Source: Lentzea terrae
GTDB taxonomy: Bacteria > Actinomycetota > Actinomycetes > Mycobacteriales > Pseudonocardiaceae
Length of the DNA stretch: 64,000 bases
Assembly: GCF_003265345.1 (NCBI RefSeq)
Contig: NZ_QFWW01000018.1
Location: forward strand, 1 to 64,000
Reading direction: 5' to 3'
In this document: one piece after another, positions 1 through 7,468 of the stretch
How positions within the stretch are numbered: position 1 is the stretch's first letter
Layout of the letters: each line of letters opens with the position of its first letter
The notes under the pieces: generated by a model
Told to the model about the DNA's origin: nothing
Seen by the model: the letters and a program-made list of their open reading frames with translations, nothing else
Database searches by the model: none
Translations under genes and position numbers: made by a program

Positions 1-92
1 CACTACAACACTGAACGCGGTCACACCGCACTCGATGGCCACCCACCCATCAGCCGCGTTCAGTCACCAACCTCATGACCAAGTACAACTAG
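1..92 (+). mobile_element. 3' remnant of an IS481-like transposase gene
   Basis: Frame 1 from the first base reads HYNTERGHTALDGHPPISR, the C-terminal signature of IS481/IS3-type DDE integrases (Y-N-x-x-R-x-H-x-A-L-x-G-x-P-P). It then reads VQSPTS and a stop at 76-78. In frame 3 the tail VTNLMTKYN runs to a TAG at 90-92, which looks like the ancestral C-terminus, so a frameshift near the end is likely. Only the last 25-30 codons are in the window, so whether the upstream part is intact cannot be judged. The TAG at 90-92 is also the left edge of the palindromic element that follows. Confidence 0.6.
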
Positions 93-255
93 TGGCGTGG
101 CCCAGAACGACGGCCGGGTAATTCACGCTCAGCAGGGCGCCTCGCGGCACCGCCCCCGCGCCCCCATACGTCCAGTATGAAGACGCGGGGGCGGCACCAC
201 GATGCACCCGTCTGACCGCGAATTCGCCTGGCAACGTTCTGGGCCACGCCACTAG
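89..255. mobile_element. 167-bp palindromic MITE-like element bounded by CTAG
   Basis: A 21-base sequence at 89-109 (beginning CTAGTGGCGTGGCC, ending AGAACG) is repeated as a perfect inverted copy at 235-255. The interior is also largely self-complementary: CCGCCCCCGCG near 151-161 pairs with CGCGGGGGCGG near 183-193 around the near-palindrome ATACGTCCAGTAT. No protein-coding frame is convincing. CTAG at both ends is consistent with a 4-bp target duplication of the kind made by IS701-family elements, so this may be a non-autonomous relative; that assignment is inference. It sits exactly on the TAG stop of the IS481-like remnant. Confidence 0.6.
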
Positions 256-326
256 GTCTTCGGGTCTGGCGGCGGGTTGTCGGGTTTGCGGGTCTCGACG
301 AGCAGGTCGCGAATGTCACCGTTCAT
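252..326 (-). CDS. possible 24-aa peptide divergent from the WD40 gene
   Basis: An ATG at 326 opens a 24-codon frame reading MNGDIRDLLVETRKPDNPPP followed by DPKT. It has an acidic/basic N-half and a Pro-rich tail. GAAGGG lies only 3 bases before the ATG, so the ribosome site is poorly spaced. The TAG stop lies inside the CTAG at the right end of the palindromic element, so the frame may have been truncated by that insertion. I do not recognise the peptide, and it could be chance. Confidence 0.25.
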   Translation of the reverse strand: MNGDIRDLLVETRKPDNPPPDPKT

Positions 327-404
327 GTGCCCTTCATAGAGCGAACGCGTTGTTCGGTTCCGCCGACTGGACGCCGAACAAACAACGAGGGAACAATCCG
401 CCGG

Positions 405-3400
405 GTGCCGAGACCCGAGCGCCCGCTGGATTCCGACGACGACGAGCTGCTCAGGTTCGCCGCGGACTTGAGATTGTTGCGTGAGAAAGCAGGTAAGCCG
501 ACCTACCGCGAGCTGAGCAAGGCCGCGCACTATTCGGTGACGGTGCTCTCCGAGGCCGCGAGCGGCCGGAAACTGCCCAGCCTGGCGGTGACCACGGCCT
601 ACGTGCACGCGTGCGGCGGTGACGTCGAACAATGGCGGCGAAGATGGCACGAGGTCGCCGACGGCGCGAAGCCCGCCGATCCCGAGCGCGAACCCCCGTA
701 CCTCGGACTCGCCGCCTTCCAAACCGAGGACTCGGGCCGGTTCTTCGGCCGGGAAAAGCTCGTCGGACAACTGCTGGAGAAAGTGGCCGAACGCCCTTTT
801 GTGGGCGTCTTCGGTGCTTCCGGATCGGGCAAGTCGTCATTGCTGCGCGCGGGGCTGGTGGCGGCACGGCCCGCCGACGTCTTCTTCCCCGGCCCGCACC
901 CGCTGGCGTTGTGGGACGGCGTGACCGCGGACCTCGTGGTGATCGACCAGTTCGAGGAGGTCTTCACCCTCTGCCGCGACGAGGACGAGCGGGTCGCGTT
1001 CATCGAGGCGATCACGCACTGCGCCAATACCGACTTCTCTGCACGCAAGGTCGTCATCGGCGTCCGTTCCGACTTCTACGGGCATTGCGGCCGCTATCCC
1101 GCGCTGGTCGACGCGTTGCACGACGCGCAGATCCTGGTCGGCGCGATGAGCCCACAGGAGCTGCGGCGGGCGATCACCGAACCGGCGTTGCGGGCCGGCT
1201 ACACCGTCGAGGGCGCACTGGTGTCGGTGCTGGAGGCCGAGCACGCGCCGTTGCCGCTCGTCTCGCACGCGCTGCTGGAGACGTGGCGTCGTCGTCGCGG
1301 CACCCGTCTGACCGTGGCGGGCTACGAGGAGACGGGCGGTGTACGGCACGCGTTGGCCCAGAGCGCCGAGGCCGCCTACCTGGCGTTGGACCCCGCGCAG
1401 CAGGCGATCGCGCGCAAGATCTTCCTGCGGCTGACCGCGCTCGGCGAGGGCACCGAGGACACCAAGCGCCACGTGAGCCGCGACTCTCTCGACGGTGTTT
1501 TCAGTGACGACGACACCAGGCTCGTGCTGGACCATCTCGCGCGCGCACGGCTCATCACGCTCGACGACACCGGCGTCGACCTCACGCACGAGGCGGTGAT
1601 CCGGTCGTGGCCGCGGTTGTCCGGCTGGCTGACCGCGAACCGCGACGCGCTGCGCGTTCACCACCAGCTCACCGAGGCGGCCGCGACCTGGGAGACGCTG
1701 AACCGCGACTCGGGCGCGCTTTATCGGGGCGTGCGGCTCGCGCTGGCCCGTGAGTGGGCAACGGGCGACGACGACGCGATGTCCGCGCGCGAACGCCGAT
1801 TCCTCAACGCCAGCATCGCAGCCGAAGAAGAAGAGCAGGAGGCCACACGGCGCCGCACCCGCAGGCTGCGGCAGCTCGTCGGTTTACTCACCGTGCTGCT
1901 CGTGCTCGCCGTGACGGCGGTGGGGTTCGCGATCACCGCCCAGCGCGAGTCGACGGCCCAGCGGAACATGGCCCTCTCCCGGCAGGCGGTCAGCGACGCG
2001 AAGACGCTGCAGTCGTCCGAGTCCGACCGCGCCGCCCAGCTCAGCCTCGCCGCACACGAGCTCACCGACAACGCCGAGACCAGGGACAACCTGGCCAGCG
2101 CCCCGTCGGGACCGCACTTCACCCACTGGCACGCGGCCACCAAGGACATCCCGGGCATCGCGCTGCACGGCAGCACGCTCGCCACCACCAGCTGGGACCA
2201 CTCGGTCAAGCTGTGGGACATCACCGACCACCGCGCGCCTGCTCTACTCGCCAGTACGACCGTCGACGAGCAGGCGCTGGGCATCGCGTTCAGCAAGGAC
2301 GGCCGGCTGCTCGCGGTCGTCGACGAGCACGCGGTCACCTTGTTCGATACGGCCGACCCGCGTGCCCCGCGGCGCCTCGGCGTCGTCCGGTCGGCCGAGC
2401 AGCTGTGGGCCGGTGCCCTCAACCCGGACGGCACGCTCCTCATCACGACGCACGACGACGGCAGCGCACGGTTGTGGAACATCAGCGACCCGCGCACGCC
2501 CGTGCTCACACACACGTTGCCTGGTCACCACCGTGTGATGCGAGCCGCCGCCTTCCGTCCAGACGGCCGCGCGTTCGCCGTGTCGTCGCGTGCGTCCGTC
2601 GTGCTGTATTCGCTCGATGGCGCACCACAGCGCAAAGGTGAGCTGACCGGCCACTCGCAGGCGGTCCAGTCGCTCGCCTTCAGCCCGGACGGCCGGACGA
2701 TCGGCACCGGCTCGTGGGACCACACGGCCAAGTTGTGGGACGTCGCCGACCTGCAGGCACCGCGGCCGCGCGCCGAGTTCACCGGCAGCACGGCGATCGT
2801 CTGGGGTGTCTCGTTCTCGCCGGACGGCACCACGTTCGCCGCGGTCGGCGACGGGCGGGTGCGCCTGTGGAGCGTCGACGGCGTCGGCCTGACCGGCACT
2901 CCCCGGATGCTCGGCGCGCTGCCCGGCGGCATCTACGCGGCGGAGTTCACGCGGGACGGCACCACCGTGGTGATCGTCGAAGGCAGCAAGGTGCGGCTGC
3001 AGGAGCTGCGCGAGATGCCGTTGTTCGGGCACGAGAACAACGTGTCGTCGGTGTCGTTCCGCCCGGACGGCCAGGTGCTGTCGAGCAGCAGCTGGGACGG
3101 GACGGTCCGGCTGTGGAAGATGACTCCGCAGCGCACCCGTGAGCCGCTCGCGTGGATCACCGACGCGGCCGGGTTCGTGCGTTCCGCGACCTTCAGCCCG
3201 GACGGCAGGTGGCTCGCCGCCGCGAGCGACGACTCGTGGGTCCGGATCTACGACGTGACCGACCCGGCAGCGCCTCTGCTGAAGGCGCAGTTCGTCGCGC
3301 TGGAGAACCAGCCGTCGGTGTCGGTCGCGTTCAGCCCGGACGGCAGGACGCTGGCCGTCGGCTCGTACAAGGTGTTGTCGTTGTGGGACATGACTCCTGA

Positions 3401-4019
3401 ACAGCCGCAGGAGCTCTTCCGGCGGGAGGCCTGGTACGCCGCCGTGTGGACGGTGAGCTGGAGCCCCGACGGCACCCGGCTCGTCGCGGGCACCGGCAAC
3501 CAGGCGCGGCTTTTCGATGCCACGAACCTGCGGTCGCTGCAGGAGATCGCGTTCCCCGGCAACGGCGACAACCCGTTGCGCGGCGGGTTCAGCCAGGACG
3601 GCAAGCTGCTGGCCACCGGGCACGGCGACAGCGAGATCCGGCTGATCGACACCTCGACACTGCGCGAGGTCGCCGTGCTGAAGGGCCTCGGCGGAATCGC
3701 GTACGCGGCGGCGTTCCACGGCGACCGCATGGCGATCTCGCACTCCGACGCCAGGATCCGGCTGTGGGACGTCGTGGACCCGGCCCGGCCGCGGCTGGAG
3801 ACGACGTACACCGGCCACGTGTGGGACGTGCCGGGGCTCGCGTTCAGCCCGGACGGCACCTATCTCGCGTCCGGCGGCAACGACACCACCGTCCGGCTGT
3901 GGGAGGTCGGGCTCGACCGGGCGGTCGGGCGGCTGTGCGCGACTGCTCCGGCGCCGCTGACGCCGGAGCAGTGGCAGACGCACTTCCCGGACGTGCCCTA
4001 CCGGCGGTTCTGCCGGTAG
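405..4019 (+). CDS. HTH-STAND ATPase-WD40 repeat membrane protein
   Basis: About 1,204 aa from the GTG at 405. ACGAGGGA lies 12-19 bases upstream, and homologues begin near this MPRPERPLD-like sequence; an ATG at 327 is in frame but less likely. An XRE-like helix-turn-helix fills the first ~85 residues. An nSTAND1 NTPase follows, with Walker A GASGSGKSS near residue 140 and a Walker B-like LVVIDQFEEVF near 178. A basic stretch precedes one membrane segment (LVGLLTVLLVLAVTAVGFAI, ~492-512). About 13 WD40 blades (for example WDHSVKLWDI, WDGTVRLWKM, NDTTVRLWEV) fill the C-terminal half, enough for two propellers. This is a common actinomycete architecture, thought to couple an extracytoplasmic or scaffold sensor to nucleotide-driven oligomerisation; no ligand can be named. 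Codon 494 is a rare TTA (1884-1886), so translation may depend on bldA tRNA. It is convergent with the GH3 gene. Confidence 0.85.
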   Translation: MPRPERPLDSDDDELLRFAADLRLLREKAGKPTYRELSKAAHYSVTVLSEAASGRKLPSLAVTTAYVHACGGDVEQWRRRWHEVADGAKPADPEREPPYLGLAAFQTEDSGRFFGREKLVGQLLEKVAERPFVGVFGASGSGKSSLLRAGLVAARPADVFFPGPHPLALWDGVTADLVVIDQFEEVFTLCRDEDERVAFIEAITHCANTDFSARKVVIGVRSDFYGHCGRYPALVDALHDAQILVGAMSPQELRRAITEPALRAGYTVEGALVSVLEAEHAPLPLVSHALLETWRRRRGTRLTVAGYEETGGVRHALAQSAEAAYLALDPAQQAIARKIFLRLTALGEGTEDTKRHVSRDSLDGVFSDDDTRLVLDHLARARLITLDDTGVDLTHEAVIRSWPRLSGWLTANRDALRVHHQLTEAAATWETLNRDSGALYRGVRLALAREWATGDDDAMSARERRFLNASIAAEEEEQEATRRRTRRLRQLVGLLTVLLVLAVTAVGFAITAQRESTAQRNMALSRQAVSDAKTLQSSESDRAAQLSLAAHELTDNAETRDNLASAPSGPHFTHWHAATKDIPGIALHGSTLATTSWDHSVKLWDITDHRAPALLASTTVDEQALGIAFSKDGRLLAVVDEHAVTLFDTADPRAPRRLGVVRSAEQLWAGALNPDGTLLITTHDDGSARLWNISDPRTPVLTHTLPGHHRVMRAAAFRPDGRAFAVSSRASVVLYSLDGAPQRKGELTGHSQAVQSLAFSPDGRTIGTGSWDHTAKLWDVADLQAPRPRAEFTGSTAIVWGVSFSPDGTTFAAVGDGRVRLWSVDGVGLTGTPRMLGALPGGIYAAEFTRDGTTVVIVEGSKVRLQELREMPLFGHENNVSSVSFRPDGQVLSSSSWDGTVRLWKMTPQRTREPLAWITDAAGFVRSATFSPDGRWLAAASDDSWVRIYDVTDPAAPLLKAQFVALENQPSVSVAFSPDGRTLAVGSYKVLSLWDMTPEQPQELFRREAWYAAVWTVSWSPDGTRLVAGTGNQARLFDATNLRSLQEIAFPGNGDNPLRGGFSQDGKLLATGHGDSEIRLIDTSTLREVAVLKGLGGIAYAAAFHGDRMAISHSDARIRLWDVVDPARPRLETTYTGHVWDVPGLAFSPDGTYLASGGNDTTVRLWEVGLDRAVGRLCATAPAPLTPEQWQTHFPDVPYRRFCR

Positions 4020-4021
4020 GG
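3996..4021. terminator. terminator hairpin overlapping the WD40 gene stop
   Basis: CCCTACCGGC (3996-4005) and GCCGGTAGGG (4012-4021) form a perfect 10-bp stem with a 6-base loop. The stop codon of the WD40 gene lies inside the 3' arm. It sits between two convergent genes (stops at 4019 and 4037) and probably ends transcription from both sides. There is no long T-run, as is usual for high-GC actinomycetes. Confidence 0.6.
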
Positions 4022-4036
4022 CACGGGGTTTTCCGG

Positions 4037-6631
4037 TTACGTGCAGGGAATGACGTCCGGATCATTGCCCGCCTTGGGCACCCACCGCACGTTCGCGAAC
4101 GACGCCTGGAAGGTGCCGTCCGTGTAGACCAGGAACGGCGTGTTGACGTTCTCCAGGTCCAGTCCCTTGCTGGCGAAGCAGTTGACCGCCACCTTCACGG
4201 TCGCCTTCTGTCCAATGGGGAGTGTGCGGAACGCTTGCGTGGCATCGACTTCCGCCATGCACGGGTACACGCAGTGCGCGCTGATGACCGTGCGGTTGGC
4301 CGGTGCCTGATGCACGATCACGTCGAACTGGATGGCCGCGTTGGCGTTGCCGTAGCCGCGCAGGTCGGTGCCGGTCGGACTCTGCGCGTACACCTGGCCG
4401 GCCCCGGCGCCGGTCCACGTCGTCTTGAGCGCGTCCTGCTGAACGTTGACGTCGGACTGCACGACGTTGATGTTCGCCTGCGAGGCCTGGCCGTCGGGGC
4501 CGATCTCCAGGCCCCAGTTCTCCGGCGAGCCGAGGTAGCTCTTGTAGGGCGCGATGTCCGTGCGGTTGAAGACCTCGAGGTCCTCGGTCGCCGTGCCACC
4601 GCCACCACCGGAGCACAGGATGCCGGGGCTGGTCTCGTCGAGCGCGCCGACGTTGCCGGTCTGCCAGTCGCGCAGGCCGTAACCGAGCTTGAACAGCGGG
4701 GTCTTGGCCGGCTCACCGGGCAGTGCCGGGCAGGCCTCGGCCGGCCACGAGTAGGACAGCTTGCCGCTGAACCCGTTGTGGCGTCCCTTGATCAGCAGGT
4801 CGGCGATGCCCTGGCCCTCGGTGCCCGGCAGCCAGGCGGCCACGAACGCGTCGGACCGGTTGATCTCCTTGTTCATGTACATCGCACGACCGCCGACGTA
4901 CACGGTGATGACCGGCTTGCCCTTGCCGGACACCTTGTCCAGCACGGCGATGTCCTGCGGGTACAGGCGCGCGGTCTCGAACGAGCGCTTGCCGAGGTCG
5001 CCGACGCCCTCCGCGTACGGCGTCTCACCGATGACGGCGATGACGGCGTCGAACGCGCTCGGGTCCACGTTGTCCGCGGTCTCGGCGAACGTGACGTTGG
5101 CGGCGCCCAGCGTGTCCTGGATGCCCTTGAGGATGCTGGTGGCGTTGGGGAAGTCGGCGTTGGTGTTGCCGGTGCCCTGCCAGGACAACGTCCAGCCACC
5201 GGTCTGGTTGCCGATGTTGTCCGCGCTCTTGCCGACCACCAGAACCTTGCTGCGCTTGGACAGCGGCAGCACGCGCTTGTTGTTCTTCAACAACACCGCG
5301 GACTCCCGAACCGCTTCCCGCGCGAGTTCCTTGTGCAGCAGCGCTTCCTGCTCGCCGGCGTGCTCCCGCTGCGACGGCTTGGGCGCGTCGAACGTGCCCG
5401 CGCGCAGCTTGACGCGCAGGATGCGGGTGACCGCGTCGTCGATGCGCGCCATCGGGATCACGCCGCTCTCGACCTGGCTGATCGTGTTGGTGATGAACGC
5501 CTTCCAGTCGTTCGGCACCATGATGATGTCCATGCCGGCGTTGATCGCCTGCGGGCAGCTGTCGTTGGTGCAGCCGGTGACCTGCCCGATGCCGTTCCAG
5601 TCGGAGACGAGCAGCCCGTCGAAGCCGATCTTCTCCTTGAGGATGCCGGTCTGCACGTACTTGCTGCCGTGCACCTTGCCCTCGTTGATGACGTCGTTCG
5701 TCCAGCTGTTGAACGAGATCATCACCGTCTGCGCACCAGCGGCCAGCGCCCCGTAGTAGCCCTGCCCGTGCACGTTGATCATCTTCTGCTCGGTGGACGG
5801 GTTGACCCCTTGGTCCTTGCCACCGGTCGTGCCACCGTCACCGATGAAGTGCTTGGCGGTGGCGATCACGCCATCGTCGCCAATGCGCCTCTTCGCGTTG
5901 TCCTGCAAGCCCTTGACGGCCTCGAACCCGTAGGCGCGCGTGATCCGCGGGTCCTCGCTGAAGCCCTCGTAGGTGCGCCCCCACCGGTCGTCCTCGACAA
6001 CCGCGAGCGTGGGCGCGAACGCCCAGTCCTGCCCGGTCGCCCGAATCTGCTCGGCCGTGGCCTCGGCGATGTCGCGGACGAGGCACGGGTCGTGCGCGGC
6101 GCCAAGACCGATGTTGTGCGGGAACACCGTGGAGCCGTAGACGTTGTTGTTGCCGTGCACCGCGTCGATGCCCCAGATGACGGGAATCTTGGTGCGCGTC
6201 GCCTTCGACGCCTCCCAGTAGGCGTCGGCCAGCTTGAGCCAGTCCTGCGGCGTGGCCTTCTTGTTGGCGCCCGGCCAGCTACCACCACCGTTGAGGACCG
6301 ACCCGAACCCGTACGTGGTGACGTCCTGCGCCGTGATCGCACCGATCTCGGGCTGCGTCATCTGGCCGACCTTCTCGGCCAGCGTCATGTCCTTGAGGAT
6401 GGCCTTGATCCGGGCCTCGTCCCTGCGGTCACCCTTGAACTGGCTCTCGACCCGAGGCCAGTCCTTGAGGGTGGGCAGCGACTTCTCGATGCGAGCACAC
6501 CCGTGCTCGGTGCGGGGCTGCCCGATGACCGGCTGCTTCGGTCCGTGCTGCGCGTCCGGCGCGGCGGCCGCGGTCGCGCTGGCGGCAAGCGTCAGCCCCA
6601 GCACTGCGGCGAGAGTGCTTCTCCAATGCAT
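4037..6631 (-). CDS. secreted GH3 beta-glucosidase (ExoP-like)
   Basis: About 864 aa from the ATG at 6631, with GAGGA 8-9 bases upstream; a TTG at 6646 is in frame but unlikely. A Sec signal peptide (HWRSTLAAVLGLTLAASATA) precedes a GH3 N-terminal barrel with NGGGSWPG, GIDAVHGNNN and KHFIGDGGT. The nucleophile is the Asp in LLVSDWNG near residue 344. A GH3 C-terminal domain and a ~170-residue ExoP-type galactose-binding-like C-terminus follow. The family releases glucose from non-reducing ends of beta-1,3/1,4-glucans or cello-oligosaccharides outside the cell. An imperfect CebR/LacI-type operator lies 38-51 bp upstream of the start, fitting induction by cello-oligosaccharides. The gene is convergent with the WD40 gene. 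Exact substrate preference is not visible in the sequence. Confidence 0.88.
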   Translation of the reverse strand: MHWRSTLAAVLGLTLAASATAAAAPDAQHGPKQPVIGQPRTEHGCARIEKSLPTLKDWPRVESQFKGDRRDEARIKAILKDMTLAEKVGQMTQPEIGAITAQDVTTYGFGSVLNGGGSWPGANKKATPQDWLKLADAYWEASKATRTKIPVIWGIDAVHGNNNVYGSTVFPHNIGLGAAHDPCLVRDIAEATAEQIRATGQDWAFAPTLAVVEDDRWGRTYEGFSEDPRITRAYGFEAVKGLQDNAKRRIGDDGVIATAKHFIGDGGTTGGKDQGVNPSTEQKMINVHGQGYYGALAAGAQTVMISFNSWTNDVINEGKVHGSKYVQTGILKEKIGFDGLLVSDWNGIGQVTGCTNDSCPQAINAGMDIIMVPNDWKAFITNTISQVESGVIPMARIDDAVTRILRVKLRAGTFDAPKPSQREHAGEQEALLHKELAREAVRESAVLLKNNKRVLPLSKRSKVLVVGKSADNIGNQTGGWTLSWQGTGNTNADFPNATSILKGIQDTLGAANVTFAETADNVDPSAFDAVIAVIGETPYAEGVGDLGKRSFETARLYPQDIAVLDKVSGKGKPVITVYVGGRAMYMNKEINRSDAFVAAWLPGTEGQGIADLLIKGRHNGFSGKLSYSWPAEACPALPGEPAKTPLFKLGYGLRDWQTGNVGALDETSPGILCSGGGGGTATEDLEVFNRTDIAPYKSYLGSPENWGLEIGPDGQASQANINVVQSDVNVQQDALKTTWTGAGAGQVYAQSPTGTDLRGYGNANAAIQFDVIVHQAPANRTVISAHCVYPCMAEVDATQAFRTLPIGQKATVKVAVNCFASKGLDLENVNTPFLVYTDGTFQASFANVRWVPKAGNDPDVIPCT

Positions 6632-6668
6632 GCCGCAGATCCTCAACTTTGTGTTACGTCTGCGTCAA

Positions 6669-6682
6669 TGGGAACGCTCTCA
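6669..6682. promoter_or_regulatory. CebR-like operator upstream of GH3 gene
   Basis: TGGGAACGCTCTCA matches the palindromic CebR operator TGGGAGCGCTCCCA at 12 of 14 positions. It sits 38-51 bp before the start codon of the beta-glucosidase, a normal place for a LacI-family repressor site in cellulose and cello-oligosaccharide regulons. Binding by a CebR homologue, not in this window, is inference. Confidence 0.6.
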
Positions 6683-6838
6683 CGACTTTGTTCCGGTACT
6701 CGGCGGGAGGAACTGCACATACCGGGCCCGCGCACTCGTGCGGGCGTGGACGGGTGGTCCGGTTGGGCGGCTCGGGTTGGGCGGTTGAGGTGGCGGCCGG
6801 TCGGGTGGTTTCCTCGCCCGGGGTGGTGTTGGCACCGG

Positions 6839-6868
6839 TTTTAGCGGGCTTTTAGCGGGCTTTAGCGG
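6839..6868. repeat. 11-bp tandem repeat
   Basis: TTTTAGCGGGC occurs twice head to tail (6839-6849, 6850-6860), followed by a third partial copy TTTAGCGG. It lies in the non-coding stretch between the GH3 promoter and the degraded YdcF gene. No function is evident. The rest of 6683-6993 is G-rich and holds no convincing gene. Confidence 0.7.
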
Positions 6869-6993
6869 TTCCAGGGGCCCGTCCCGTGCGTCGTCTCACC
6901 TTGCGTTGTGCAGGGCTGGACGGGCGTTGGTCGCGTCATCGCCGCTTCGCGACGATCGCATGCATGGGCACGTCGGGTTGTTCGAGTTGCGTC

Positions 6994-7415
6994 ATTACCG
7001 CTGTTCAAGAGCAGTCGGCTGTCGAAGCCCGCGTCGATCAGCCGGTCGTAGGCGGCGAGTACCTCCGGCGGGCACGTCCTTGCTCCACCGCGAAGCCCAG
7101 CTTCGGGTACTCGACGACCCGCTGCAGGTCCCCTACCAGCATGTCGATCACCAACTTCTCGTCGCCGATCGACCGGACGTAGTCGTCGAGCTTCAGCGGT
7201 TCGGACGCACACACACCTCGACCTCCGGCCACACCTTGCGACAGGTCGCGTATGCGCGGCGCTCCATGTACGGCTTCGAGATCAGCAAAACCGAGCGAGG
7301 CTCGCAGCCGTGCGCGGCGAGCAGTGCGCGCGAAAGCGACACGTTCTGTCCGGTGTTCGCGGCCTTGGGCTCGACCAGGATCGCGCTGTCCGGCACTCCG
7401 AGCGTGATCGCGTGA
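6994..7415 (-). pseudogene. degraded YdcF/DUF218-family gene
   Basis: Three minus-strand frames laid end to end rebuild the C-terminal ~135 residues of a YdcF-like (DUF218) protein. Frame A (about 7415-7200) reads HYCDHAITLGVPDSAILVEP and continues with NTGQN, SVLLISKPYMERRAYATCRK and WPEVEVC. Frame B (7215-7075) continues CASEPLKLDDYVRSIGDEKL and then GDLQRVVEYPKLGFAVEQ. Frame C (about 7080-6994) ends CPPEVLAAYDRLIDAGFDSR. At least two frameshifts are needed. The N-terminal part, including the start of the DUF218 fold, is missing, and an in-frame TGA lies just upstream. This is a relic rather than a working gene unless the assembly is wrong in two places. Confidence 0.7.
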
Positions 7416-7426
7416 TCGCAGTAGTG

Positions 7427-7452
7427 CCCCCGGTTCCCTCAGGAACCAGGGG
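7427..7452 (-). terminator. probable gltX terminator hairpin
   Basis: GGTTCC (7432-7437) and GGAACC (7442-7447) form a 6-bp stem around a CTCA loop, extended by flanking CCCC (7427-7430) and GGGG (7449-7452) across one unpaired base on each side. It lies 17-42 bases downstream of the gltX stop codon on the minus strand. Confidence 0.45.
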
Positions 7453-7468
7453 CCGCCGAAACGAGCAA

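Noticed and set aside
3446..6844. Very long plus-strand open frame opposite the GH3 gene
   Set aside because: It is a high-GC shadow frame: arginine/alanine/glycine-rich, no domain, and antisense to a clear GH3 protein with signal peptide and motifs.
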